A stretch of 64,000 nucleotides of DNA from an uncultured Caulobacteraceae bacterium (GCA_902826145.1 CADEDT010000003.1:16786-80785); one strand, 5' to 3'. Shown: positions 17,301 through 24,906, numbered from the stretch's first letter. The notes: a model not told the origin generated them from the sequence alone. Made by a program: numbers and translations.

Positions 17301-19029
17301 ATGGATAGCAGGCGAAGACCTCGTCTTCGGCTACTAAAATATCGGCGTGACCGTCACCGTTGAGATCGATGAACCGCACACTCGGATCGTTCCACGGAAG
17401 GTTCGGCAGCGAGCGAAAAGAACGGAACGGCGTCCAACCCTCTGTCTCAGCACGCTCGTAGAAGCCAGCAGCCGGACCAGAAAACTCAACTAGGTCGAGC
17501 TGCCCGTCGCCTGCGAGGTCTAAAAGGTGTTGGCGTCCTCCTTGCAGGTTCGTGAGTGAGGGCTTTGGTGCGATTTGGCGCAGCGGACCCAGTCGGCCTT
17601 CGCCAAGATTCTCCTTGTAGAACCACGCACCGGCCTGTTCCGTGAGCACGCCCGACAAACCTTCGCCGTCGAGATCGGCCAGCTGGTACAGCGAGCCGTC
17701 CAGTCCTTCCGGGAGGTTCTCAAGGCTTTCAACCTTGAGCTCCCGCACTTCCTCTTGGATCTTTGCCTTGCTGTATTCGAAACGTACCGGCGGCAGCGAT
17801 TGCTTGAGATAGGTCGCGTAATCAACGCCACCGCCGGTGATCGGCGGCGTATCTTGCTTCACATAGCCCGAGTGCGTGACCGAACGAATGAACGAGGCAA
17901 ATCGTGTGCTGCCCTCATGCGCAAGCTCTTCGCCGATAGAAACCGGTTGTGTGAGATCGACGTCAGCATACTCAAATTCAACCGAGCGCACGAGCCCGTC
18001 ATAACCCCGTTCTTCGGATGAGAGATCGGGGATATGATGAAACATGAGTGCGCGAACGCATCGGCGATAGCTGCGAAGTTCGAAGCCTGCGCGATAGGAT
18101 GAGAAGGGGTCCGGGCGAACCGCCCAGCTTTGCCCTGGCGAGGCGGCCGCTAGCACAAAGACGTGTTGCTCCGCTTCCCTCAAAGAAGGGTCTGGCGCCA
18201 CCTTTTCATGGTGACCCTCGTCGTAATCGAACACGAGTTCGAAAAGCCACTCGGCGTTCGAAAGGTCTGCTTGCACAAACCGGGATACCCGATTGCCATA
18301 TCGGACGCGTTTCAAGTAGCGAACGGCCCCGCGTGATCGATTGCGTTCGTTGGGCAAGAGTTGATCGACGTTGTCTGCGGTCTCGCCCGCATACTCGTAG
18401 ACGATCGCATTTCCCTTATCGTCGTAGCTTTCACAGATGAGCCAACTGAAGATGCGATGCGGCGCCTCAGGATCGACAATCTGCGACCGCTGATCCCTGC
18501 CATAGAGCGTCGTGACGTTGTCGCGTGAAATCGAGCGCCAGTGAACTGCGCCGGTGGCGCGTTCTGTCCAACGCTCGATGCGCGCAAAAAGTCCCTCAAT
18601 GCGCGGCCGATAGGCGTGAACAGCAAAGGCAGCTTCATGCCGTTCGACGCGCTCGTTTGCATCAGTCAGAGCCGGAACGAGGTCTTCCGCTCCTGAGAGC
18701 ACATAGACATCGGACTCGTCCGCATCGCGATATTCCGGCAGACCCTTGTCGGTTTTGCGTCTGATAGATGGGATGGTCAGCGACCAGCCAAACCCAAACG
18801 GTCCATTGCCCGCGCCCGTATCATATGAGAGCGCGAGCTGCGGGCCGAAACCCGAGCGGCCGGGGCTAGTTGGAATCGGGATCGAGGCGGCGCCCGCGCC
18901 GCTGACCGGATTGACGCCGAATTTTTCGCCGGTGCCACTGATCGCGCCGCCGCCCTTGGGAAGCGAGATCGCTGGGACGTCAAGCTTTCGCGTCTCAGAA
19001 CGCTCTTGTCTTGGCGCCTGTTGCGGCAT
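11377..19029 (-). CDS. Natural TcB-TcC fusion (SpvB/RHS cocoon) with C-terminal GIY-YIG nuclease-like toxin domain
   Basis: This 2550-residue protein joins what are usually two Tc toxin genes. The N-terminus is SpvB-like (GGAISGTGEKFGVNPVSGAG, then FGFGWSLTIPSI). FG-GAP-like calcium loops occur at about 440-700 (DLNGDGHADI, DMCGDGLTDLV, DIDGSGASDI), followed by the TcdB middle regions. YD/RHS repeats run from about 1300 to 2200. The RHS core ends near 2190-2232 with GRWVSCDPALGRYTNAYNYG and NNPIIFRDLDG, where TcC proteins self-cleave to free their payload. The remaining ~320 residues are variable; their end matches a GIY-YIG fold: Y2447 (VYV), Y2458 (YIGKG), a following Arg-rich helix (DRLRKH), an acidic helix (EESLIGQL, E2503/E2504) and LKPQHN. 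The payload is therefore probably a nuclease. No immunity gene is visible downstream. Confidence 0.9.
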   Translation of the reverse strand: MPQQAPRQERSETRKLDVPAISLPKGGGAISGTGEKFGVNPVSGAGAASIPIPTSPGRSGFGPQLALSYDTGAGNGPFGFGWSLTIPSIRRKTDKGLPEYRDADESDVYVLSGAEDLVPALTDANERVERHEAAFAVHAYRPRIEGLFARIERWTERATGAVHWRSISRDNVTTLYGRDQRSQIVDPEAPHRIFSWLICESYDDKGNAIVYEYAGETADNVDQLLPNERNRSRGAVRYLKRVRYGNRVSRFVQADLSNAEWLFELVFDYDEGHHEKVAPDPSLREAEQHVFVLAAASPGQSWAVRPDPFSSYRAGFELRSYRRCVRALMFHHIPDLSSEERGYDGLVRSVEFEYADVDLTQPVSIGEELAHEGSTRFASFIRSVTHSGYVKQDTPPITGGGVDYATYLKQSLPPVRFEYSKAKIQEEVRELKVESLENLPEGLDGSLYQLADLDGEGLSGVLTEQAGAWFYKENLGEGRLGPLRQIAPKPSLTNLQGGRQHLLDLAGDGQLDLVEFSGPAAGFYERAETEGWTPFRSFRSLPNLPWNDPSVRFIDLNGDGHADILVAEDEVFACYPSLAEDGFAPARRVHQLADEESGPRLVFEDGAQTLYLADMCGDGLTDLVRIRNGEVCYWPNLGHGHFGRKVAMDNAPLFDRPDQFDHGRIRLADIDGSGASDIIYLAHDAVRLYFNQSGNRLSDARVLNQFPRIDNIASVTTADLLGNGTACLVWSSPLPASQQQRLLYVDLMGGTKPHLLVRTFNNLGTETEVEYASSTRFCLSDKAAGKPWITRLPFPVHVVERVTTRDHISGARFVSRYAYHHGYFDGVEREFRGFGMVEQWDTEEYAALTADGAMPQATNIDAASHVPPIHTKTWFHTGIYLGGNRVSDFFAGMLNANDVGEYYREPGASDAEARALLLDDTVLPAGLSVEEEREACRALKGAMLRQEIYGLDGSAAAPHPYSVAEQNFTIRTLQPRGPNQHAVFFTHAREEISRHYERQPRDPRVSHALTLETDDFGNVLKSAAIGYGRLVADPALAPDDQEKQAQLHATYSEAAFTGEIDNPSEYRAPQPCETRAYELSAFDVPPGGRVTFEDALDACVNAAVIGFEVAPTSGLIQKRLLAQSRVYYRKADFSSALPLGKQAAHGLVHESFALAFSPEVLARTYDGKVSDAMLVQGGYVHTENEPTWWVPSGRVFCSPDSGDAGADELAHAKAHFFLPRRFHDAFHTPARSTEMFVDYDAFDLLIQETRDALDNKVTVGERGAVPRKDGQDYRVLKPALVMDPNGNRTSVAYDALGMVAGSAVMGKPAAAQGDALTASFKANLTQSEIDQFFGAPKANAGALLDQATTRIVYDPSAYARDPGTKRPIAAASITRETHVSDLSPGQASKVQVALTYSDGFGREIQKKIEAEPGPVPERDVNGNVVLGADRRPQMTASDAASRWVGTGWTVFNNKGAPVRQYEPFFTDTHLFEFDVRIGVSPVMFYDPAGRTVATLLPNHTWQKVVFDPWRQESWDVNDTAAIADPAADDDVGTYFKRLADADYLPTWRALRTDAAHAVAFATQYSSQSARTAETAAALKTDVHAATPSVAHADALGRPFLTVAHNRFERAGALVEEKYEARVVLDIEGAEQEVIDANGRVVMRYEYDILGTRIHQASMEAGKTWVLNDVAGQPIHAWDSRGHHSLTEYDQLRRPSRTLLEANGAAPVVIGQITYGEDAPNPEASNLRGKAFRTFDQAGVATTERYDFKGNPLVAAYQLVKDYKSLINWSAGPAVESETFTTRTAYDALNRPTQVTTPDQSVFSPAYNEANFLEKVDVAIKGAATKPFVIDIDYDAKGQRTSIDYQGGARTVYERDPDTLRLTRLLTTQGGRTLQDLSYAYDAAGNITQTADAAHQNVYFNNQVVTPSATYSYDALYRLIRSEGREHRGQAGTLETTWRGEGRAPVADPRDETAMRTYAEEYHYDPAGNFIKLVHAAQGGDWTRHYTYEETSLLESTKRNNRLSTTQIGAGPLERYAHDQHGNMLTMPHLSEIVWDFANRLREADLGGGGRLYCVYGANGQRVRKIVERPGGAIEERIYLGGVELYRERAVGGAVSLERETLHVMDDTQRIALVETRTIGDDGSPEQLIRFQFSNHLGSSSLELDEAGRTISYEEYYPYGATSYQMRATQTPKRYRYTGMERDEETGLAYHGARYYAPWIGRWVSCDPALGRYTNAYNYGANNPIIFRDLDGREPATPDDTPFDPATHPLYIDKKFDEVSYHSWKGTATFKWKDTSDKKVRVSYKEFGQDEGQTFVPLVGQIYANKEAAQKAAADWDKHFGKDTTVYAYYWHKETGVILPTSFNRVSTPEFHKLWPALAKHYAERKQEIREALHPVANAINPIPGTEVDAQGNLQVSSDPMAWLALLKLKRLKQIKKSGPINVKNHSGHDVKYTVTGPHSKLKGTSVYVLKDADGGVLYIGKGDTIDRLRKHITDPNKTQWFGEISKVEVKGTGLTNTQALALEESLIGQLKPQHNVDRTPFKTVFGNTMAVGPNLPPTQKTLHFHVKIGH

Positions 19030-19319
19030 TGGAAGACCTCAGAGGTCTAGCCGCTATCTCACGAATTCGCTCAGTGTTCTAGCTCAGGGAATTGGGACCG
19101 CTGGCGATTTGCCCAAGCATGCGCGCAACCATTTGCGAGGCGTGGCGATGCACCGGCCCGTCCTCGCCATTTACTGCTGTCGCTGGGTAACCGGCCGACC
19201 AGGGCATACTGCTCCGTATCGGATCACCTCAGTCTGGCGCCCAAAAAGGCGGCAGCGTGTTCTTCTTGGCTCGGCCGCTGTTCGCGCGGCTGATCCTGTG
19301 CGCTAGCGTTGGAATCAGA

Positions 19320-20723
19320 ATGTTCGACGAAATGCGTCATGCTGGCGGTGTCAGATCGCCCTACGAGCCGATCGCGGCGTGGCTTGCGGCCACCGGCGAG
19401 GAAGAACTTAAGCGCCGCCAAGTCGAAGCCGAGGCGCTGTTCCGGCGGCTGGGAATTACATTTGCCGTCTATGGCGAAGGCGGGGACCCCGAGCGGCTCA
19501 TTCCGTTCGACCTCATTCCCCGTGTGTTCGGCGCCTCTGAATGGCGCAAGCTCTCCCGTGGCGTGAAGCAACGCGCGCGCGCGCTCAACGCCTTTCTTTT
19601 CGATGTCTACCATCGTGCTGAGATCCTGAAGGCCGGCATCGTGCCGGAAGCGCTCGTCTACCAGAACGAAGCATTTCTGCCCGACATGGTGGGCTTCGAT
19701 CCACCTGGCAAAGTCTACAGCCACATAGTTGGTGTCGACGTGGTGCGCACGAATGCGAACGACTTCCAGGTTCTGGAAGACAATTGCCGCACTCCCTCCG
19801 GCGTTTCGTACATGCTGGAAAATCGTGAGATCATGATGCGGATGTTTCCGCAGCTTTTTGCGGCCAGCGCTGTCGAACCAATCGACGAGTATCCCTCGAT
19901 GCTCAAACGCACGTTGCAAGAGGTGGCGCCGCCATTGTGCCGTGGTGAGCCGACAATAGTCTTGCTGACGCCAGGTCCTCTCAACAGCGCCTACTACGAG
20001 CACTCGTTTCTCGCCGATTTGATGGGCGTAGAGCTGGTTGAGCCTTCCGATTTATTTGTCGAGGGCGGCAAGTGCTGGATGCGCACTACACAAGGGCCAC
20101 AGCGCGTTGACGTAATTTATCGTCGCATAGACGATTCTTACATCGACCCGCTCTCGTTCCGGCCGGACAGCTTGTTGGGCGTGCCAGGACTCTTCGGCGC
20201 CTATCGTGCGGGCTCCGTTACTTTGTGTTCGGCGCCGGGCGCCGGCATCGCTGACGACAAGGCCATCTACGTGTTCACACCGGAGATGATCCGCTTCTAT
20301 CTCGGCGAAGAGCCTATCTTGAAGAACGTCGAGACGTTTCGCTGTGCTTTGCCGGAAGAGCGCGATCACGTGATTGCGAACTTGAACGACCTGGTGGTCA
20401 AGCAGGTTCACGGCTCAGGCGGTTACGGCATGCTGATCGGACCGCATTCCAGCAAGAAAGAGATCGAGACGTTCCGGAAGAAGATCTTGGCCGAGCCGGA
20501 GAATTACATCGCCCAACCCACGCTTGAGCTTTCCTCGGCGCCGACACTCTGTGGCGACGCTTTCGAGAATCGGCACGTGGACTTTCGCCCCTATTGCCTA
20601 GTTGGACGGGAAGTACGTCTGACGCCTGGCGGCTTGACGCGTGTCGCTCTCACCAAGGGCTCGCTCGTTGTGAATTCGAGCCAGGGCGGGGGCGTGAAGG
20701 ATACCTGGGTGCTGTCGGAATGA
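19320..20723 (+). CDS. Circularly permuted ATP-grasp family protein (DUF404/DUF407 type)
   Basis: A 467-residue protein of the circularly permuted ATP-grasp family. Typical stretches are QNEAFLPDMVGFDPPGKVYS, QVLEDNCRTPSGVSYMLENR, LVVKQVHGSGGYGMLIGP and NYIAQPTLELSSAPTL. ATP-grasp enzymes activate carboxylates for ligation to amines; this subfamily is predicted to be an amide or peptide ligase but its substrate is unproven. I chose the ATG at 19320 rather than an upstream in-frame start at 19257, because the protein then begins MFDEMRHAGG as in relatives and has a GGA-type ribosome site. It heads a tight four-gene operon with alpha-E, transglutaminase and Anbu protease genes, a combination widely conserved in proteobacteria and cyanobacteria. 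The 290 bases upstream, shared with the divergent Tc operon, hold no gene I can recognise. Confidence 0.88.
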   Translation: MFDEMRHAGGVRSPYEPIAAWLAATGEEELKRRQVEAEALFRRLGITFAVYGEGGDPERLIPFDLIPRVFGASEWRKLSRGVKQRARALNAFLFDVYHRAEILKAGIVPEALVYQNEAFLPDMVGFDPPGKVYSHIVGVDVVRTNANDFQVLEDNCRTPSGVSYMLENREIMMRMFPQLFAASAVEPIDEYPSMLKRTLQEVAPPLCRGEPTIVLLTPGPLNSAYYEHSFLADLMGVELVEPSDLFVEGGKCWMRTTQGPQRVDVIYRRIDDSYIDPLSFRPDSLLGVPGLFGAYRAGSVTLCSAPGAGIADDKAIYVFTPEMIRFYLGEEPILKNVETFRCALPEERDHVIANLNDLVVKQVHGSGGYGMLIGPHSSKKEIETFRKKILAEPENYIAQPTLELSSAPTLCGDAFENRHVDFRPYCLVGREVRLTPGGLTRVALTKGSLVVNSSQGGGVKDTWVLSE

Positions 20724-20727
20724 TCCT

Positions 20728-21654
20728 ATGCTGAGCCGCACCGCGCAGAACCTCTATTGGATGGGGCGATACATCGAGCGCGCAGACGCGACGGCGCGCC
20801 TGGTCGAGATGGGACGGCGCATGGTGATGCTTCCGTCCGCCAATGCCGAGTGGCGATCAGTTGCACGCGCATCGGGCTGTGCGGCCGATTTGGCGGAAGA
20901 TCCGAAGGCGCTAGACCGCGACATCATCGTTCGCCTTGTCCTCGACCCCAACAACAGCTCGTCTATCCGCTGCTGTATCGCGCAGGCGCGCGCCAACGCG
21001 AAAGCCATACGCACAGCGCTGACGTCCGATATGTGGGAGGCTCTCAACGATCACTGGCGACTGCTTGAAACGCTCGATTCTGATGAAGCCATTGCCGAAT
21101 TGCCGATTTGGCTGGACTGGGCCAAGCAACGGGCAGCCGCGTTCCGCGGCGCAGCCGAAACGTCGCTTCTTCGCAACGACGGGTACATCTTCCTGCGTAT
21201 TGGCGAACTGATCGAGCGCGTGGAGATGACGCTGCGCTTGTTGGACGTGAAATACTACGTGCTGTTGCCCGAAACGGACGTTGTGGGCGGCGGGCGCGAT
21301 TTCCATCAATGGACATCCGTGCTGCGCGCCACCGGAGCGCTCCGCGCCTATCACCACGTAAATCGCGGTGACTACACGCCTTGGGGCATCGCGGAGTTCC
21401 TGGTGCTCAACCCGCAATTTCCGCGCGCGGCCGCGTATTGTTACACCCAGCTCGACCGCCGCCTCGGCGAACTTGCGGCGCTGTATGGCGGCAAGCGGTT
21501 CGCGTGCCACGATTCCGCCGCCGAAATGGTCGCCCGACTAGAGGCATGTGACATCCACACGCTCTTCCAGTCAGGCCTGCACGAATTCATCGGCGAGGCG
21601 ATAGAAGTGACGAACCGCCTTTCGAACGAGATATCGTACGCTTATCACTTTTGA
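20728..21654 (+). CDS. Alpha-E domain protein (DUF403)
   Basis: This 308-residue, mostly helical protein begins MLSRTAQNLYWMGRYIERAD, the hallmark start of alpha-E (DUF403) proteins. It contains family landmarks such as RLVLDPNNSSSIRCCIAQAR and a C-terminal FQSGLHEFIGEAIEVTNRL. The biochemical role is unknown. By context it is thought to act with the preceding ATP-grasp protein and the following transglutaminase in peptide synthesis, modification or turnover. It starts 4 nt after the ATP-grasp stop codon with a short GGAA ribosome site, so co-translation is likely. Confidence 0.9.
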   Translation: MLSRTAQNLYWMGRYIERADATARLVEMGRRMVMLPSANAEWRSVARASGCAADLAEDPKALDRDIIVRLVLDPNNSSSIRCCIAQARANAKAIRTALTSDMWEALNDHWRLLETLDSDEAIAELPIWLDWAKQRAAAFRGAAETSLLRNDGYIFLRIGELIERVEMTLRLLDVKYYVLLPETDVVGGGRDFHQWTSVLRATGALRAYHHVNRGDYTPWGIAEFLVLNPQFPRAAAYCYTQLDRRLGELAALYGGKRFACHDSAAEMVARLEACDIHTLFQSGLHEFIGEAIEVTNRLSNEISYAYHF

Positions 21655-21660
21655 CCACGC

Positions 21661-22455
21661 ATGCGACTCGCCGTCCGCCATATCACGCGCTACGCGTACG
21701 CTCCGCCCGTCGCTCGAGCGGCGCTTCGATTGCGCCTTTTTCCGCCACGCTTCAAAACGCAGGCGCTGAACGAATGGCGGGTCAGTGTCAACGGCGAGAC
21801 GATTGAGCCAATGTTCACAAACGGCCTCGGGGAAGGTGAGGCCGTTTGGGCATCGGCCGGACCGCAAAGTGCGATTGAGGTGATGGCTGAGGGTGTCGTC
21901 GAAGTGGACGATAGTGCGGGCGTCGTACGTGGCCTCAGCGACGTCACCCGTCCGGCCATGTTTTTGCGGGAGACGCATCTGACAAAGCCCGACGAGGCGA
22001 TCCGTGCGTTGGCGCAATCCGTTGCCAACGACGAAGCACTCGCCATGCTGCATGCGCTGTCTAACGCTGTGCGTGATGCCGTCGAGTACACATCTGCCGT
22101 GACCAAACACGACACGAGGGCGTGCGAGGCGCTCGCGCAGGGTGCGGGCGTTTGTCAAGATCACGCGCATGTCTTCATTGCTGCGGCGCGTTCGATCGGC
22201 GTACCCGCGCGCTATGTCGTCGGGTATATCGCGCCGCGTTTTGAAGGGTTGCACGAAACCCATGCTTGGGCTGAAGCCTACGTGACTGATCTTGGATGGG
22301 TGGGCTTCGACCCCGCCAATCGTCAATCGCCAACCGACGCCTACATTCGCCTGTGCGCTGGTTTAGATGCCTCCGATGCCGCGCCCGTTCGGGGCGCCGT
22401 CAGCATGTCCGGTGACGAGGCGCTCAATGTGCATGTGGAGGTCGCGCAGCAATGA
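21661..22455 (+). CDS. Transglutaminase-like cysteine protease family protein
   Basis: A 264-residue protein with an N-terminal beta domain of the bacterial transglutaminase type (starts MRLAVRHITRYAYAPPVARA) and a papain-like transglutaminase core. The predicted catalytic triad is visible: C165 in GAGVCQDHAH, H201 in THAWAEAYV and D217 in GFDPANR. Members of this family hydrolyse or form amide bonds. Here it sits 6 nt downstream of the alpha-E gene and overlaps the Anbu gene by 4 nt (ATGA), so it probably works on the same peptide-like substrate as the ATP-grasp and Anbu proteins. No signal peptide is apparent, so a cytoplasmic role is likely. Confidence 0.9.
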   Translation: MRLAVRHITRYAYAPPVARAALRLRLFPPRFKTQALNEWRVSVNGETIEPMFTNGLGEGEAVWASAGPQSAIEVMAEGVVEVDDSAGVVRGLSDVTRPAMFLRETHLTKPDEAIRALAQSVANDEALAMLHALSNAVRDAVEYTSAVTKHDTRACEALAQGAGVCQDHAHVFIAAARSIGVPARYVVGYIAPRFEGLHETHAWAEAYVTDLGWVGFDPANRQSPTDAYIRLCAGLDASDAAPVRGAVSMSGDEALNVHVEVAQQ

Positions 22456-23192
22456 CCTATTGCTTGGCCGTGAAGGTGAGTGAGGGCGTGGTGCTGCTGT
22501 CCGATACGCGCACCAACGCGGGTCTCGACGACATATCCCGCTTTCGCAAGATGTTCTTGTGGGAACAACGCGGAGAACGCGCGCTGGTGTTGCTCACTGC
22601 CGGCAACTTGGGGATCACGCAGGGAGTGATCACGCAACTTGAGAAGGCAATCGATGCAAGCGCGCGCGGCGAGGATGAAGAGTCCATCCTGACTTGCGCC
22701 ACGCTCTATCGCGCCGCCGAGCTAGTTGGCGAGGCGATGCAGGCGGTACAAGCGCGTGATCGCGCGCGGATTGAAGCTTCAGGCGCCAAATCCGAGGCCT
22801 CCATAATTGTTGCGGGTCAGCGTCAAGGTGGAGAGCTGAGACTGTTTCTCGTCTATTCCGCCGGAAACTTTATTGAGGCGACGGAAGACACGCCATACTT
22901 TCAGATCGGGGAGCATAAATACGGCAAACCCATATTGGATCGCGTTATCGCGCCGGAGACGCCGTTAGCGGATGCGCTCAAGGCCGCGTTGATTTCAATG
23001 GATTCCACGATGCGCTCGAACCTGAGCGTTGGCATGCCCCTGGATCTTGCCGTGATACGCGCGGAGCAATTCGGCTCAGTGCAATGTCGTCGTTTCGAGA
23101 GCGATGACCAGGTGTTCCGAGGAATAAGCGAAGCCTGGTCGCGCGAACTGCGTGAAGCGTTTCACGCCCTGCCTGAAGTGCCTTTGACGTAG
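22452..23192 (+). CDS. Anbu-type proteasome-like peptidase (ancestral beta subunit)
   Basis: A 246-residue Ntn-hydrolase that begins MTYCLAVKVSEGVVLLSDTR, the characteristic Anbu start with Thr2 as the likely N-terminal nucleophile after Met removal. SRFRKMFLWEQ, LVLLTAGNLGITQ and a C-terminal part with MPLDLAVIRAEQ follow the family pattern. Anbu assembles into open helical rings related to proteasome and HslV beta subunits; its substrate is not established. Its position as the last gene of the ATP-grasp/alpha-E/transglutaminase operon, with a 4-nt overlap, is the usual context. The next gene converges from the other strand 52 nt away; I see no clear terminator hairpin between them. Confidence 0.92.
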   Translation: MTYCLAVKVSEGVVLLSDTRTNAGLDDISRFRKMFLWEQRGERALVLLTAGNLGITQGVITQLEKAIDASARGEDEESILTCATLYRAAELVGEAMQAVQARDRARIEASGAKSEASIIVAGQRQGGELRLFLVYSAGNFIEATEDTPYFQIGEHKYGKPILDRVIAPETPLADALKAALISMDSTMRSNLSVGMPLDLAVIRAEQFGSVQCRRFESDDQVFRGISEAWSRELREAFHALPEVPLT

Positions 23193-23244
23193 ACGGACTT
23201 TGTAGGCGGGACGCAGCCCCTCAGAGATCGAGGCTTCGCTATCA

Positions 23245-24090
23245 CTAGTGCAACACGAGGCGAAATCCGGCGCCTGCGTCGGGTGCCGACTCCGAAAGGC
23301 CGGCGAGCACATAGGCGCCGAGGCGGACCTTCGAACTGAGATCGAACGCCGAATAAAACGTGACCTGCGAGCGCTCGGGCGCATCGGCGATGCGCGCCTG
23401 CGACCAGTCAGCACTTGCGCCGATAAGGACACCGCCGCGAATGCGTCCTTCAGCGCCGGCGCTAACAAACACGCCATCGTCGCCGCTTTCGGTCGCGTTG
23501 CTGTAGCCCACTGCGCCGTAAATGGTGGCGGCTTCTCCAATCGGATAGGATCCACCGGCAGCCAACGACAGCACCATTTCTCCGGCGCCGAGCGAGCGCT
23601 CTTCGTCGCCAGTTGGCAAACGCGCGGCGGCCAGCACGGTTACGCGTGCGCCATCATCGGCGATGTAGGACGTGACGCTGAATTCGAGGGTCGCGTCCCC
23701 GAAACCTTGCTCGCTGATCTCGGGCGCCAAGATGCCTGTGCCACTTGGACCCGTTGGTCCGAGGAGAGGGTTGGTAACCGAGCTCAGTGGCCCACCACCG
23801 CCAATGGCGCCTGTTGATCCAGGCACTACGCCTGGCGCGCCTTCGACGCTCACATACGGCAGCGTGACGCCGACACGCCAACGTGCTGAACCGTAAGAAG
23901 CGGAGAGCGGGACGGAAATGATGTCCGTGTCTTGGCCGGAGCCGTAGTCGCCCTGTGAATAGTCGGCGCCCACAGAGAACGTCCAGTTCCGTTCTTCGGC
24001 CGTGGCGACGCCCGCGCTCGCAGCTGCGGCGCACAATGTGAGCATGAACGCAGCGCGATGCGCCGCCAGTCTCCGAGCAAAAATTGGCAT
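23245..24090 (-). CDS. Secreted outer-membrane beta-barrel-like protein (transporter/porin-like)
   Basis: From the ATG at 24090, preceded by GGGGA eight bases upstream, the gene encodes 281 residues with a signal peptide (about residues 1-31, ending GVATAEE). The mature part alternates beta strands rich in aromatic and glycine residues, for example WTFSVGADYSQGDYG, WRVGVTLPYVSVEG, VTVLAAARLPTGDEE and VGYSNATES, typical of an outer-membrane meta-pathway or phenol-degradation-like barrel. It ends GAGFRLVLH, an aromatic-containing terminal strand, though not the canonical final Phe. A glycine/proline-rich loop (GAPGVVPGSTGAIGGGG) is inserted early. Ligand and function are unknown. It is the last of three consecutive minus-strand genes for exported proteins. 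Confidence 0.7.
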   Translation of the reverse strand: MPIFARRLAAHRAAFMLTLCAAAASAGVATAEERNWTFSVGADYSQGDYGSGQDTDIISVPLSASYGSARWRVGVTLPYVSVEGAPGVVPGSTGAIGGGGPLSSVTNPLLGPTGPSGTGILAPEISEQGFGDATLEFSVTSYIADDGARVTVLAAARLPTGDEERSLGAGEMVLSLAAGGSYPIGEAATIYGAVGYSNATESGDDGVFVSAGAEGRIRGGVLIGASADWSQARIADAPERSQVTFYSAFDLSSKVRLGAYVLAGLSESAPDAGAGFRLVLH

Positions 24091-24149
24091 GATCGTCCCC
24101 GCGATGTTGGTGGCTTGAATGTGTCGATTGAGTCCCACCGAGGCAGTAG

Positions 24150-24181
24150 GCGGCGGCGCGGGTGGGGGATCGCGCCGCCGC
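24150..24181 (-). terminator. Strong GC hairpin between two exported-protein genes
   Basis: Perfect 11-bp inverted repeat (GCGGCGGCGCG paired with CGCGCCGCCGC) separated by a 10-nt loop. It lies 14 nt after the stop of the low-complexity secreted protein and upstream of the barrel gene. No T-run follows, so it could be an attenuating or mRNA-stabilising hairpin rather than a full intrinsic terminator. Confidence 0.5.
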
Positions 24182-24195
24182 TTGAAGCCCGTGCC

Positions 24196-24825
24196 TTAGT
24201 TCGAGTTGCGGCGGCGGGCGGAGGCGCGGGCCGAGCTGTTGCCGTTTGCACTGGCGGAAGCGCCTTCTTCGTCGGCGCTCGCCGCACCATCGGCGGTCGC
24301 GGCGGCGTCGGCAGACACCTCAGGTGCTGCATTGCGAACGCGGCTCACAGCGCCATTTGCGGTGCTGCGCGCGTTGGCGGTGGCGTTGCGCGCAGCTGTC
24401 GTCGTTTGGTTCACAGTCCCGCCGGGATCGATGCCGACACTGCCTTCGGCGTTGCCGGTGGCGGAGCCTGCAGCTGAAAGCGGACCTGCATTCAACGCAC
24501 CATCGACTGCGCCTGAACCCGCTACGTCAACTTGGCGAGCCTGGGTGGCTTGTTCTTCCGCTTGGCGCGCTGTGCGACGCGCTTCGCGCTCAGCGCGGCG
24601 AACTTCGCGTTGCGCCCGCTCGGTCGTTTGATCGACGACGCCCGTGTCCACGCCGATATTTCCAGCGCCGCCGGCGTTGCCCGTGATCGAGCCCGTCGTG
24701 TTGCCGATCTGACTGCCGAGGCCGCCGGTCAGCGAACCGCCACCACCGATGAGCTGTGCCGACGCGGGCGACGCGCACAACATCACTGTAAGCGCCGTCG
24801 TCGCGATAAGAAGCTTGCTATTCAT
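24196..24825 (-). CDS. Low-complexity secreted protein, Ala/Arg/Gly/Asn-rich, function unknown
   Basis: I do not recognise this 209-residue protein. The ATG at 24825 is chosen because AGGAGGA lies just upstream; an in-frame start nine codons earlier lacks this. A clear signal peptide (MNSKLLIATTALTVMLCASP, cleaved near ASAQ) leads to a glycine-rich segment (LIGGGGSLTGGLGSQIGNTT). Next comes a charged Arg/Glu/Ala helix (about residues 75-105, likely coiled coil) and an alanine/asparagine/serine-rich tail ending in an arginine patch (ARASARRRNSN). The two halves each have an INV-type phrase followed by a QTT tract (VVDQTTERAQ and TVNQTTTAAR), suggesting an internal duplication. It lies between the subtilisin gene and the barrel gene and may be their secreted partner or substrate. 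Confidence 0.6.
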   Translation of the reverse strand: MNSKLLIATTALTVMLCASPASAQLIGGGGSLTGGLGSQIGNTTGSITGNAGGAGNIGVDTGVVDQTTERAQREVRRAEREARRTARQAEEQATQARQVDVAGSGAVDGALNAGPLSAAGSATGNAEGSVGIDPGGTVNQTTTAARNATANARSTANGAVSRVRNAAPEVSADAAATADGAASADEEGASASANGNSSARASARRRNSN

Positions 24826-24906
24826 GAAGTGTCCTCCTGTTGGCCTGCTCAATCGCTGGCTTCGAGGAGGGAACGAATGGTTGCGCCAGTTTCTTCCAAA
24901 AAGCTT

